Assembly: GCA_016930735.1 (NCBI GenBank) | Contig: JAFGGF010000098.1 | Coordinates: forward strand, 1-29,014 | Source of the DNA: Prolixibacteraceae bacterium | GTDB lineage: Bacteria > Bacteroidota > Bacteroidia > Bacteroidales > Prolixibacteraceae | Length of the DNA stretch: 29,014 bases | Direction: 5' to 3' | In this document: positions 1-7,719 of the stretch, piece after piece | How positions within the stretch are numbered: position 1 is the stretch's first letter | Layout: each line of letters begins with the position of its first letter | Translations under genes and position numbers: made by a program | Notes under the pieces: generated by a model | Databases searched by the model: none | What the model saw: the letters and a program-made list of their open reading frames with translations, nothing else | Told to the model about the DNA's origin: nothing

Positions 1-82
1 CCGGGTGGCGGAATTGGTAGACGCGCTGGACTCAAAATCCAGTGATAGCAATATCGTGCGGGTTCGATTCCCGCCCCGGGTA
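1..82 (+). tRNA. tRNA-Leu (anticodon CAA), 5' end cut by two bases
   Basis: Class II tRNA with a long variable arm. The anticodon stem CTGGA/TCCAG encloses the loop CTCAAAA, so the anticodon is CAA and reads UUG leucine codons. The T-arm is GCGGG-TTCGATT-CCCGC (60-74). The acceptor 3' strand CCCGGGT (75-81) and discriminator A (82) are followed by CAA, so CCA is not encoded. The 5' acceptor strand visible is only CCGGG; the two bases pairing with the last GT lie before the window. A terminator follows directly. Confidence 0.95.
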
Positions 83-83
83 C

Positions 84-110
84 AAAGGCTGAAGGAATTC
101 AGCCTTTTTC
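84..110 (+). terminator. Intrinsic terminator of the tRNA-Leu gene
   Basis: A perfect 10-bp inverted repeat, AAAGGCTGAA (84-93) and TTCAGCCTTT (98-107), encloses a GGAA tetraloop and runs into a T tract (105-109). It begins two bases after the tRNA discriminator base. Confidence 0.85.
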
Positions 111-255
111 GTTAGTTAATCCTGGATCAATAACACGTTAAAAACAATTTCAGTTTTTTTGCATAAAACGGCAGAATGAAAATGTATTAAAAACCAGGAA
201 TTCAAGGAGTCTTTGGAAAGAGAAATAAAAATTAGCTGCCTTTCACCGGGGAGAG

Positions 256-287
256 TTTGATTTTCTTTCAGTAATTTTTTTACTTTG
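256..287 (+). promoter_or_regulatory. Candidate Bacteroidetes-type promoter of the ECF sigma gene
   Basis: TTTG at 256-259 is followed after 20 bases by TTACTTTG at 280-287. This is close to the known Bacteroidetes primary-sigma consensus (TTTG, about 19-21 bp, TAnnTTTG), with one mismatch in the -7 box. Transcription would start about ten bases before the ATG at 305, giving the short A/T-rich leader usual in this phylum. Assigned by eye. Confidence 0.5.
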
Positions 288-304
288 AGGTACTAATTAA
301 TCTA

Positions 305-892
305 ATGAGCAAACCAGGTTTTGAAAACGACACTGTTCTGATTGAAAGGCTGAAGGATGGAGAAGTGCTTGCCTTTGATTTATTATTTAAAAAGTACAGT
401 CAGAAACTATACCGGTTTTCCTTTTCACTTTTGAAGAACGAGGAGGATTCCAGGGAAATTATTCAGGAAACCTTTTTCAGGGTTTGGAAAAACCGGAATT
501 CAATTGATTCCAGGAAATCTTTTAAATCATTTTTGTTTACTATTTCTTATAACCTGATTATTGATCAGATGCGGCTGAGGATTAAAGATCAGGAATTTAA
601 GAAAAACCTTGCTGAACATTTTAAAAATATTCAGTTAGAAAATGTGCCTGCAACAGATTATAAACAGCTTGAAAACAAGATTCAAATAATAGTAGAAAAA
701 TTACCTGAAAAAAGAAAGATGATTTATAAAATGAGCAGGGAAGATGGATTATCTCATAAGCAAATTGCAGAAAAACTGAATATTTCCGTAAAAACGGTAG
801 AAAATCAAATTAATTTATCGTTGAAACAAATAAAATCAAAGCTGGGTGGGAGTATTGTGGGAATACTTTTATTTATAGCACTTTTTGGCTGA
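305..892 (+). CDS. FecI-type ECF RNA polymerase sigma factor
   Basis: A 195-aa cytoplasmic ECF sigma-70 factor expected to direct RNA polymerase to the SusCD-linked genes downstream. Region 2 spans about residues 26-93 (core motif around FDLLFKKY, then ETFFRVWKNR). Region 4 spans about 130-182, with the helix-turn-helix GLSHKQIAEKLNISVKTVEN. A short hydrophobic C-terminal tail (IVGILLFIALFG) is frequent in the Bacteroidetes FecI-like family. It is followed by a FecR-like anti-sigma and an STN-bearing SusC, the three parts of a trans-envelope signalling cascade. The ATG at 305 is preceded by a recognisable promoter. A hairpin at 1054-1081 separates it from the anti-sigma gene, so the two may not be expressed equally. 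Family assignment is firm; the target promoters are not known. Confidence 0.93.
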   Translation: MSKPGFENDTVLIERLKDGEVLAFDLLFKKYSQKLYRFSFSLLKNEEDSREIIQETFFRVWKNRNSIDSRKSFKSFLFTISYNLIIDQMRLRIKDQEFKKNLAEHFKNIQLENVPATDYKQLENKIQIIVEKLPEKRKMIYKMSREDGLSHKQIAEKLNISVKTVENQINLSLKQIKSKLGGSIVGILLFIALFG

Positions 893-962
893 TAATTAAT
901 AAAAATTGAAAACAATTTTATTGTTACAGTTCAAAAGACAACTTCCTTTTTTTCATTTTTTT

Positions 963-988
963 GGGGGGTAATTTCATTTTTACGTATT
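963..988 (+). promoter_or_regulatory. Possible ECF-sigma-dependent promoter upstream of the anti-sigma gene
   Basis: A run of six G (963-968) sits 14 bases before CGTATT (983-988) in an otherwise T-rich tract. G-rich -35 and CGT-containing -10 elements are typical of ECF promoters. This placement between a FecI-like and a FecR-like gene would allow autoregulation. It is a visual suggestion only; I found no second copy in the window. Confidence 0.25.
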
Positions 989-1053
989 ACTTAAGGTGTG
1001 CAGAGATTTTTAAATTTAGTTTATGCATAGAATAGTTAGTTTAGTAAGGTCGT

Positions 1054-1081
1054 AAATCCCCTTGAAAAAGGGGATTTTTTT
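1054..1081 (+). terminator. Terminator-like hairpin between sigma and anti-sigma genes
   Basis: A perfect 10-bp inverted repeat, AAATCCCCTT (1054-1063) and AAGGGGATTT (1068-1077), has a GAAA tetraloop and is followed by further T residues (1075-1081). It lies 46 bases before the anti-sigma ATG. It could end the sigma transcript or attenuate read-through. Confidence 0.7.
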
Positions 1082-1122
1082 GATTTGACCGTAACCTGGT
1101 TAAAATTTATATAGCAAATTAA

Positions 1123-2184
1123 ATGGGCAAGACTTCAGATATTTCGGGATTAATTGAAAAATACATTAAAGGGGAATGTACAAAAGAAGAATTGGAGGAG
1201 GTATTTTTGATTCTTGAAAATTCAAATCGGGACCTGAATGTAAGGAGAATTCTTTTTGAGAAATGGGAAGGACAAAACAAGATAGTTGTAGAAGAAAATG
1301 TTGACCTGACTGACGAACTGAACCATATCCACCACCTCATTAATCTGGAAGAAGGACATTGGAAAAAGGAAGTTCGTGGTATCCGGAAATTATATAAATC
1401 ATTTGTAAAAATTGCATCCATTTTATTTATTCCGTTACTAATTGCCGGTATTTGGTATTACAGTTCAACACAATCACCATATTTGGGAACCGATGCATGG
1501 ATTACCGTTAATTCTCCTTTGGGCTCAAGAATTAAAACTACCTTACCCGACAGCACAACCGTATGGCAGAATGGTGGTAGCACAATTCAGTATCCCCGTG
1601 ATTATACCAGGCGGAACAGGCAGGTTAAATTAACCGGCGAAGCTTATTTTGAAGTAACTTCCGACAAATTGTATCCTTTTTATGTCCTGTCAGGCGACTT
1701 AAATGTTAAAGTTACCGGAACTAAATTTAACGTAAGCAGCTATCAGGACGATAATTATACTTCGGTTGTACTTGCAGAAGGAAAAGTTTTTATTGAAAAA
1801 ACAGGATTATCCTATGAACTTGATCCGGGAAATGAATTCTGTTTTTTTAATGATTCTGGTCGTTCAACAGTTAAACAGGTTGATGTTGAAAAGCTCACTT
1901 CGTGGAAAGACGGGAGGTTGATTTTCAGGAATGATCTGCTTTCTGATGTGGCAAAAAGGTTAAGCCGCTGGTTTAATGTTGAAATTGAGCTCAGAGACGC
2001 AACAGGTGCGTTGTTGAATCATCCCTTCACAATGACCATTGAGTACGAAACACTTCCACAGGTACTGAATTATTTAACCCAGGCTGCACCATTGGAATAT
2101 ACCATGGAGACTATAAAAAGGGATGGAGTCAATAATCTATCACGGTATAAATACATAATAACACCAGTTAAACAAACTAAATAG
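1123..2184 (+). CDS. FecR-family anti-sigma factor (inner membrane)
   Basis: A 353-aa single-pass inner-membrane regulator. The cytoplasmic N-terminus (about 1-90) would bind the upstream sigma. A transmembrane helix lies at about 92-112 (KIASILFIPLLIAGIWYY). The periplasmic FecR domain spans about 123-225 and carries family marks GSRIKTTLPDSTTVWQN, GEAYFEVT and VKVTGTKFNVSSY. A C-terminal DUF4974-like domain (about 262-335, FRNDLLSDVAKRLSRWFNVEIEL) completes the usual layout. In this family the periplasmic part contacts the STN domain of the partner receptor and releases the sigma when substrate binds; the next gene has such a domain. The length is normal and no defect is visible. Confidence 0.93.
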   Translation: MGKTSDISGLIEKYIKGECTKEELEEVFLILENSNRDLNVRRILFEKWEGQNKIVVEENVDLTDELNHIHHLINLEEGHWKKEVRGIRKLYKSFVKIASILFIPLLIAGIWYYSSTQSPYLGTDAWITVNSPLGSRIKTTLPDSTTVWQNGGSTIQYPRDYTRRNRQVKLTGEAYFEVTSDKLYPFYVLSGDLNVKVTGTKFNVSSYQDDNYTSVVLAEGKVFIEKTGLSYELDPGNEFCFFNDSGRSTVKQVDVEKLTSWKDGRLIFRNDLLSDVAKRLSRWFNVEIELRDATGALLNHPFTMTIEYETLPQVLNYLTQAAPLEYTMETIKRDGVNNLSRYKYIITPVKQTK

Positions 2185-2233
2185 TAACTAAATAAAATTG
2201 CTTATGAAATAAATTCTGATTTATAAAAACAAC

Positions 2234-2270
2234 GAAGGAAAGTACTCCACTACTTCCCTTCATCGGTTTT
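2234..2270 (+). terminator. Hairpin with T tract between anti-sigma and susC-like genes
   Basis: GAAGGAAAGTA (2234-2244) pairs with TACTTCCCTTC (2251-2261) with a single mismatch around the 6-base loop CTCCAC. ATCGG and five T residues (2266-2270) follow. It could be a terminator of the sigma/anti-sigma unit or an attenuator ahead of the receptor gene. Confidence 0.55.
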
Positions 2271-2274
2271 TGAT

Positions 2275-2307
2275 TTGTTAAACAATCCGATTCGAAATTT
2301 AAAATTG
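2275..2307 (+). promoter_or_regulatory. Weak candidate promoter of the susC-like gene
   Basis: TTG (2275-2277) is followed after 22 bases by TAAAATTG (2300-2307), a one-mismatch match to TAnnTTTG. It lies just after the hairpin at 2234-2270 and about 25 bases before the chosen ATG at 2332. The spacing is at the long end of what is accepted, so this is tentative. Confidence 0.3.
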
Positions 2308-2331
2308 TCTAATTCAAACCATTACAAAATT

Positions 2332-5300
2332 ATGGAAAAAACTGAAAAGATTTTAGGTTCAGGGGGAAATCTTCTGGATTTAAACAAAATTTTTAGAATT
2401 ATGAAACTAACACTGATCTTGTGTTTTTTAGCCATAACCCAGGTATTAGCCGTTAATTCTTATTCTCAAACAGCAAGGTTATCGCTGAATATGGAAAACG
2501 CCACAGTCAAAGATGTTTTACTGGAAATAGAAAAAAACAGCGAATTTTATTTTTTGTACAGTAACAAACTTATTGACGTAAATCGCAAAGTAAATGTGAT
2601 CCTGAATGATAAACCGGTTGATGAAATACTTAACCAGCTTTTTGAAGGGGAAGAGGTTAATTTTTCAATTATCGACAGGCAGATAATTCTTAGTCCTGAA
2701 AAAATTGATAAAACTGAAATATTTCCTGAGTCACCACAGGAAAAGGGTGTAACCGGGAAAGTCACGGATTCAAAAGGTGTCCCTTTGCCGGGAGTTACTG
2801 TTTTGGTTAAAGGAACAACACATGGAACGGTTACCAATGCCAATGGACTTTATGACCTGTCTCCTGTTAATGAAAGTGATATATTATCTTTTTCATTTAT
2901 AGGTATGATAACCAAGGAAATTGAGGTAGGCAGCCAGACTTCGATAAATGTTGCTTTGGTTGTCGATGCGATTGGTATTGAAGAGGTTGTAGCTATCGGA
3001 TATGGTACTCAGAAGAAAGTTAATTTAACAGGTTCTGTTGCTACAATTCAGTCTGAAGAACTGGTTAAAGTTCCTACTGCCAATGTTTCTGAAGTTCTGA
3101 CCGGAAAAGCACCGGGTTTATTTATTAAACAAAACCAGGGTGTGCCTGGCGACGATTATTCAACTATCAGTATCAGGGGTTACGATGCACCGCTTATTTT
3201 AGTTGACGGAGTAGAATCGTCATGGTCACGAATGGACCCCAATGAAATTGAATCGATAAGTGTGTTAAAGGACGCTGCAGCTGCGGTTTACGGATCGCGT
3301 GCCGGCAACGGTGTTATCCTCATTACTACCAAAAGAGGGAACAGTGGCAAACCAACCATAACCTATTCGAACAGTTTTACCTTCCAGCAGCCTACTACCG
3401 TTCCTGAATTTGTTCCTTCATGGAAATATGCTGAATTATTGCATGAAGGAGAATTTAACAATCAGTTGGCCTATACTTATTCTGAAGAAGATATTCAGAA
3501 ATTCAAGGATGGTAACGACCCGGATTATCCGAATGAAAACTGGTATGAAGCCGCTTTCAGGAATTGGTCGCCAATGCAGTCGCACAACCTTGGAGTAAGG
3601 GGAGGAAGTGATAATGTAAAATATTATATGACAGTTGGCTACCTTAACCAATCAGGTATGTTCAGGTCGGGCGACCTTAATTTTAACAGGTATAACGCAC
3701 GCTCAAACATTGATGCTCAGATTTCTGAAAGGCTTTCAGTTTCGTTGGATTTATCTTTCCGGAATGAATTAAGTAAATCACCTCAAACAGCAGGTGGAAA
3801 TTTTACCAGTATTGAACAAACATGGATAAGTTTAAAAACAGCTTTACCTATGTATCCTGCAACCTTGCCCGATCCTGACAAAGGAGGTGCATATTCGGGA
3901 TTTTTGGCCCGAAGCCCGGTGGCTCAGACCATTGGCGATATGACAGGTTCGAGTGATGACAACCAGAGGTATTTTTTCGGGAGAATAAGCTTAAATTATA
4001 AAATACCTGGCATCAAGGGATTGGAAGCAAATGCTTCATTGAATTATACTGCAAACGAAAAATATACAAAAACACAAAATAAACCATTCGAAGTTTTCAG
4101 CTACAATTACGACAGCAACGAATATACTTCCTGGGGTGTGAATGGGACAAATTCACTGAGTGAGAAGACTTCCAGATATACAAAATTATATCCTCTTATT
4201 TCATTAAACTATGAAAGAACATTTGGTGATCATTCTGTTAAAGGATTATTATTGGCCGAAGGAATTGATACCGATTATTCTTTCCTGAATGCAGGCAGGA
4301 TAAATCTTCTATCAGTTGAAGTTCCTTATTTATTTGCCGGATCACCCGATAACCTTACCAATAACGGAGGAGCAATTGAAACCGGGCGCATGAGTTACGT
4401 GGGTCGTGGTAATTATTCATATAAAGGAAAATATTTGATAGAAGGTACTTTCCGTTACGACGCCAGCCATAAATTTCCAACCGATTCTCAGTGGGGTTTC
4501 TTCCCAAGTGTTTCAGTGGGATGGAGATTATCTGAAGAATCATTTATAAAAGACAAAGCTTCCTGGCTTAACAATTTTAAACTGAGGGCTTCTTACAGTA
4601 AATCGGGCAACGACAATGTTGATGCTTTTAAATACCTGACAGGGTACGAAATTTTAACTGCCACAACAAGTGTTTATGTTTTCGGAAGCGATGTTTACAG
4701 GCTGATACAATCAACCGGCTTGCCAAATCCTGATATTACCTGGCTTGATATGACCAATTACAATATTGGATTTGATGCTTCAGTATCAAATGGTTTACTG
4801 GGTGTTGAATTCGATTGGTTTTTCCGAATCACTGATAATATTTTCGGAGAGCCTCTTGAATCATTCCCTTCAACTTTTGGTGCGGAGTTGCCAGAACTGA
4901 ACCTGAATTCTACCGATGACAGGGGTTTTGAACTGACACTAACTCACCGGAATAAAATTGGCAACGATTTTTCTTACAATGTTTCGGGAATGGTCAGTTA
5001 TGCCCGTCAGAAATACAGAAGGTGGTCGGAAAGCCCGTATGATGATCCGGATGAAATCCGTATTTACCAGAAAACCGGGAAATATACAAACCGTTGGATC
5101 GGTTATAAATCAGACGGGATCTTTATGAGCCAGGAGGAAATCGATAACCATCCGATTGACCAGGACCAGGCAGGCAATACAACTCTCCGCCCGGGCGATA
5201 TCAAATATATCGACCTGAATGATGATAAAGTTATCGACTGGAAAGACCAGGATGAAATCGGCTACGGCACCTTTCCTGATTTAACCTATGGATTAAATCT

Positions 5301-5790
5301 TCAGGCTGAATATAAAGGCTTTAGCCTGACTGCACTTTTCCAGGGCGCTTCTATGTTTAACTCAATGATCTCTGATGTTTTAAGGGGGCCGTTGCAGAAT
5401 AATTCCAATCCGTATGAGTATCATTACAAATACCGTTGGCAGCCCGATCCGGAAAATCCGGGAGTGAACATTAACCCGGATGCCAAATTGCCGGCAATTC
5501 TGGCCGATGGAACGGGGACCAATACGAATAACAATAAAGCATCGGATTTCTGGCTTCAGGATGCAACTTATTTAAGATTGAAGAACCTTAATTTAAGCTA
5601 TTCAATTCCTAAAAACCTGACGAATAAGGTTGGGATCAGTAATGTTAGTGTATTTATTGCAGGCAGCAATTTGTTTACATTAAGCAAATTGGGAATTTAT
5701 AAGAAATCTGTAGATCCGGAAGCAACAGATTATCAGAAATTTTACCCTCCGGTAAAAACGATTTCATGTGGGTTTAATATTACTCTTTAA
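2332..5790 (+). CDS. SusC-type TonB-dependent receptor with STN signalling domain
   Basis: Outer-membrane TonB-dependent transporter for oligosaccharides, 1152 aa from the ATG at 2332. An upstream TTG at 2275 is in frame but unlikely; the context AAAATTATG supports 2332. A signal segment (MKLTLILCFLAITQVLA, about 24-40) is followed by an STN domain (about 48-120), a carboxypeptidase-regulatory-like domain (about 139-212), the SusC signature with YGTQKK (224-229), a plug (about 230-345) and a long beta-barrel ending GFNITL. The STN extension marks a transducer as well as a transporter. It fits the FecI/FecR pair immediately upstream: substrate loading would be relayed to the anti-sigma. SusD follows after 19 bases. 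Family is certain; the substrate is inferred from the downstream genes. Confidence 0.96.
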   Translation: MEKTEKILGSGGNLLDLNKIFRIMKLTLILCFLAITQVLAVNSYSQTARLSLNMENATVKDVLLEIEKNSEFYFLYSNKLIDVNRKVNVILNDKPVDEILNQLFEGEEVNFSIIDRQIILSPEKIDKTEIFPESPQEKGVTGKVTDSKGVPLPGVTVLVKGTTHGTVTNANGLYDLSPVNESDILSFSFIGMITKEIEVGSQTSINVALVVDAIGIEEVVAIGYGTQKKVNLTGSVATIQSEELVKVPTANVSEVLTGKAPGLFIKQNQGVPGDDYSTISIRGYDAPLILVDGVESSWSRMDPNEIESISVLKDAAAAVYGSRAGNGVILITTKRGNSGKPTITYSNSFTFQQPTTVPEFVPSWKYAELLHEGEFNNQLAYTYSEEDIQKFKDGNDPDYPNENWYEAAFRNWSPMQSHNLGVRGGSDNVKYYMTVGYLNQSGMFRSGDLNFNRYNARSNIDAQISERLSVSLDLSFRNELSKSPQTAGGNFTSIEQTWISLKTALPMYPATLPDPDKGGAYSGFLARSPVAQTIGDMTGSSDDNQRYFFGRISLNYKIPGIKGLEANASLNYTANEKYTKTQNKPFEVFSYNYDSNEYTSWGVNGTNSLSEKTSRYTKLYPLISLNYERTFGDHSVKGLLLAEGIDTDYSFLNAGRINLLSVEVPYLFAGSPDNLTNNGGAIETGRMSYVGRGNYSYKGKYLIEGTFRYDASHKFPTDSQWGFFPSVSVGWRLSEESFIKDKASWLNNFKLRASYSKSGNDNVDAFKYLTGYEILTATTSVYVFGSDVYRLIQSTGLPNPDITWLDMTNYNIGFDASVSNGLLGVEFDWFFRITDNIFGEPLESFPSTFGAELPELNLNSTDDRGFELTLTHRNKIGNDFSYNVSGMVSYARQKYRRWSESPYDDPDEIRIYQKTGKYTNRWIGYKSDGIFMSQEEIDNHPIDQDQAGNTTLRPGDIKYIDLNDDKVIDWKDQDEIGYGTFPDLTYGLNLQAEYKGFSLTALFQGASMFNSMISDVLRGPLQNNSNPYEYHYKYRWQPDPENPGVNINPDAKLPAILADGTGTNTNNNKASDFWLQDATYLRLKNLNLSYSIPKNLTNKVGISNVSVFIAGSNLFTLSKLGIYKKSVDPEATDYQKFYPPVKTISCGFNITL

Positions 5791-5809
5791 TCTTTTAAAA
5801 ATTAGAATT

Positions 5810-7570
5810 ATGAAAAAAATAAAATCCATAATATTATTTATACTGATAGGATTAACAGGATGTAATGAATATTTTCTGGACAAAGAACCTTTGGATATTA
5901 TATCCGATGCCGTTGTCTGGGAAGACCCGGCATTAATCGATGCATACCTTGCTGATTTATATTACAGGGTCGATTTTATTGAAATACGCGGGAATTATAA
6001 CGAACAAACTTCATTTGCAATGATTGCTTCCATGGGTGGCGAAGGCCGTTCATTCGGGGGTCATCACCTTTCATATAAATCATCAACTGAAGTTATCACC
6101 TCGGCAGGAATATATTCCGAACTGGATTACTGGAATTATCAGAATATAAGGGATTGTAACTATTTCATTGAGAAAATTCAGGAATCAGCTATCGACCGGG
6201 AACTGGTTGATCAACGAATTTCAGAAGTGCGGTTTTTAAGGGCATATATGTATTTTCAGATGGTAATCCGTTTTGGCGGGATTCCTGTTGTAACCGAAGC
6301 TCTTCCTATAGATGCTCCTGATGAAGAAATTTATGCTCCGAGAAATTCTGAAAAAGAAGTTTATGATTTTATCATCGACGAAATGGATGATATTGCGGGC
6401 ATTCTTCCTTCTGCATATACCGATGCAGACAAGGGGCGCCCAACCAAATGGGCTGCAATAGCACTTAAAAGCAGGGCAGCTCTTTATGCAGCAAGTATAG
6501 CGAAATACGGAGAAGAACAACTTAACGGGTTGTTGGGATTTCCTGCTTCCGATGTAAGCCATTATGCACAAATCAGTTATGATGCATCAAAAGCAATAAT
6601 CAATGACGGGGTGCATGCCCTTTACGAACAAATAGCCGATCCTGCTGAAAATTTTCAGAACCTGTTTCTTGACGAATCGGCTGCCAACACTGAAGTCATC
6701 ATGTCGGAAGTTTATGATTACAGTAAAAACAGGGCTCATGCTTTTACAATGAGGGCTGCTCCGCATGACTTTTCAAATACATGGGCATCAATGCTTGTTA
6801 ATTACGATTGGGTAGAAAAGTTTGAATTTGCTGATGGAACTCCCGGAAATTCAATATCAAGGAATGAATTGAACTATTCTAAGAGTAAAAAAGAATGGAC
6901 TCCTGATGAAGTTTTCGGAACCCGCGACCCGCGTTTTAAGGCAACTGTATTTTATCCTGAATGTACGTGGCAGGGGGGCAAGGTAATGTTCCATAAAAAT
7001 ACCATTCGCGGTGGTGTAACATATACATCCGGAACAGCGGAAGATGGTTGGCCGTACGCTGCAATTACACGAAACTGGCAAAGAACAGGATTAATGGTAC
7101 GCAAAAGATGCAATGAGAATATATCTCCTGAGCCTTTGATAAATGACGATACCGACTATATTATTTTCAGGTTGGGCGAAACATACCTGAACTTGGCTGA
7201 AGCTGCTTTTTATCTTGGTAAAAATGGCGAAGCTTTAACAGCCTTGAACAGGTTGCGCCAAAGAGCAAACATGCCTCCTAAAACTGAAATTTCGGAAGCT
7301 GTTATTCAGAATGAAAGGCTGGTGGAACTTACCTGGGAAAATCAGAGCTACTGGGATCTTCGCCGCTGGCGTATTGCCAAGGAATGGCTTGATGGCAAAA
7401 GAATGCAGGGCCTGGTATATACCTATAATTATGATACAAAAAAGTACCGGATTACCCTGCAAAATGCGGAGGGTGTGGCAAGGACTTTTTTAGATCATAA
7501 TTACTACCTGCCCCTTGGAGTTGACAGGGTTGCTGAAAATCCGAATTTCGTTGAAAATCCGGATTATTAG
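5810..7570 (+). CDS. SusD/RagB-family glycan-binding outer-membrane lipoprotein
   Basis: A 586-aa surface lipoprotein that would cap the SusC-like barrel and capture glycan. The start is the ATG at 5810: MKKIKSIILFILIGLTGC gives a lipobox with Cys18. A GTG 42 bases upstream lies inside the susC-like gene and would break the signal peptide. Typical SusD features include VRFLRAYMYFQMVIRFGGIP (TPR-like helix), RPTKWAAIALKSRAALYAA, YIIFRLGETYLNLAEAAF near the C-terminus, and LRRWRIAKEWLDGKRM. A strong hairpin lies 30 bases after the stop, so the SusCD unit probably ends here and the enzymes are made from a separate or read-through transcript. Confidence 0.96.
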   Translation: MKKIKSIILFILIGLTGCNEYFLDKEPLDIISDAVVWEDPALIDAYLADLYYRVDFIEIRGNYNEQTSFAMIASMGGEGRSFGGHHLSYKSSTEVITSAGIYSELDYWNYQNIRDCNYFIEKIQESAIDRELVDQRISEVRFLRAYMYFQMVIRFGGIPVVTEALPIDAPDEEIYAPRNSEKEVYDFIIDEMDDIAGILPSAYTDADKGRPTKWAAIALKSRAALYAASIAKYGEEQLNGLLGFPASDVSHYAQISYDASKAIINDGVHALYEQIADPAENFQNLFLDESAANTEVIMSEVYDYSKNRAHAFTMRAAPHDFSNTWASMLVNYDWVEKFEFADGTPGNSISRNELNYSKSKKEWTPDEVFGTRDPRFKATVFYPECTWQGGKVMFHKNTIRGGVTYTSGTAEDGWPYAAITRNWQRTGLMVRKRCNENISPEPLINDDTDYIIFRLGETYLNLAEAAFYLGKNGEALTALNRLRQRANMPPKTEISEAVIQNERLVELTWENQSYWDLRRWRIAKEWLDGKRMQGLVYTYNYDTKKYRITLQNAEGVARTFLDHNYYLPLGVDRVAENPNFVENPDY

Positions 7571-7599
7571 ATTCTCTTTCTAAAGAATTATAATTTTCC

Positions 7600-7640
7600 A
7601 TAACAGGAAATCCGGGTGTTTAATCCCGGTTTCCTGTTAT
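7600..7640 (+). terminator. Strong stem-loop after the susD-like gene
   Basis: ATAACAGGAAATCCGGG (7600-7616) pairs with CCCGGTTTCCTGTTAT (7625-7640) with a single bulged base and an 8-base loop. No long T tract follows on the plus strand, so it may be a weak terminator, a processing site or an mRNA stabiliser that raises SusCD levels relative to the enzymes downstream. Confidence 0.6.
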
Positions 7641-7719
7641 ATAAACAGGGAAATGCTACTTCCGGCTCTCTTATATTTTTTCAAAGAATAAAAATCATTC
7701 ACTTTAATCGTCAGGGGAA

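Noticed and set aside
1..82. tRNA-Leu as attachment site of a genomic island covering the PUL
   Set aside because: No integrase gene and no second copy of the tRNA 3' end were seen in the window; a terminator and normal spacing follow the tRNA.
902..919. AAAATTG/CAATTTT hairpin just after the sigma gene
   Set aside because: Only A/T pairs apart from one G-C, no T tract; too weak and too likely by chance in this A/T-rich stretch.
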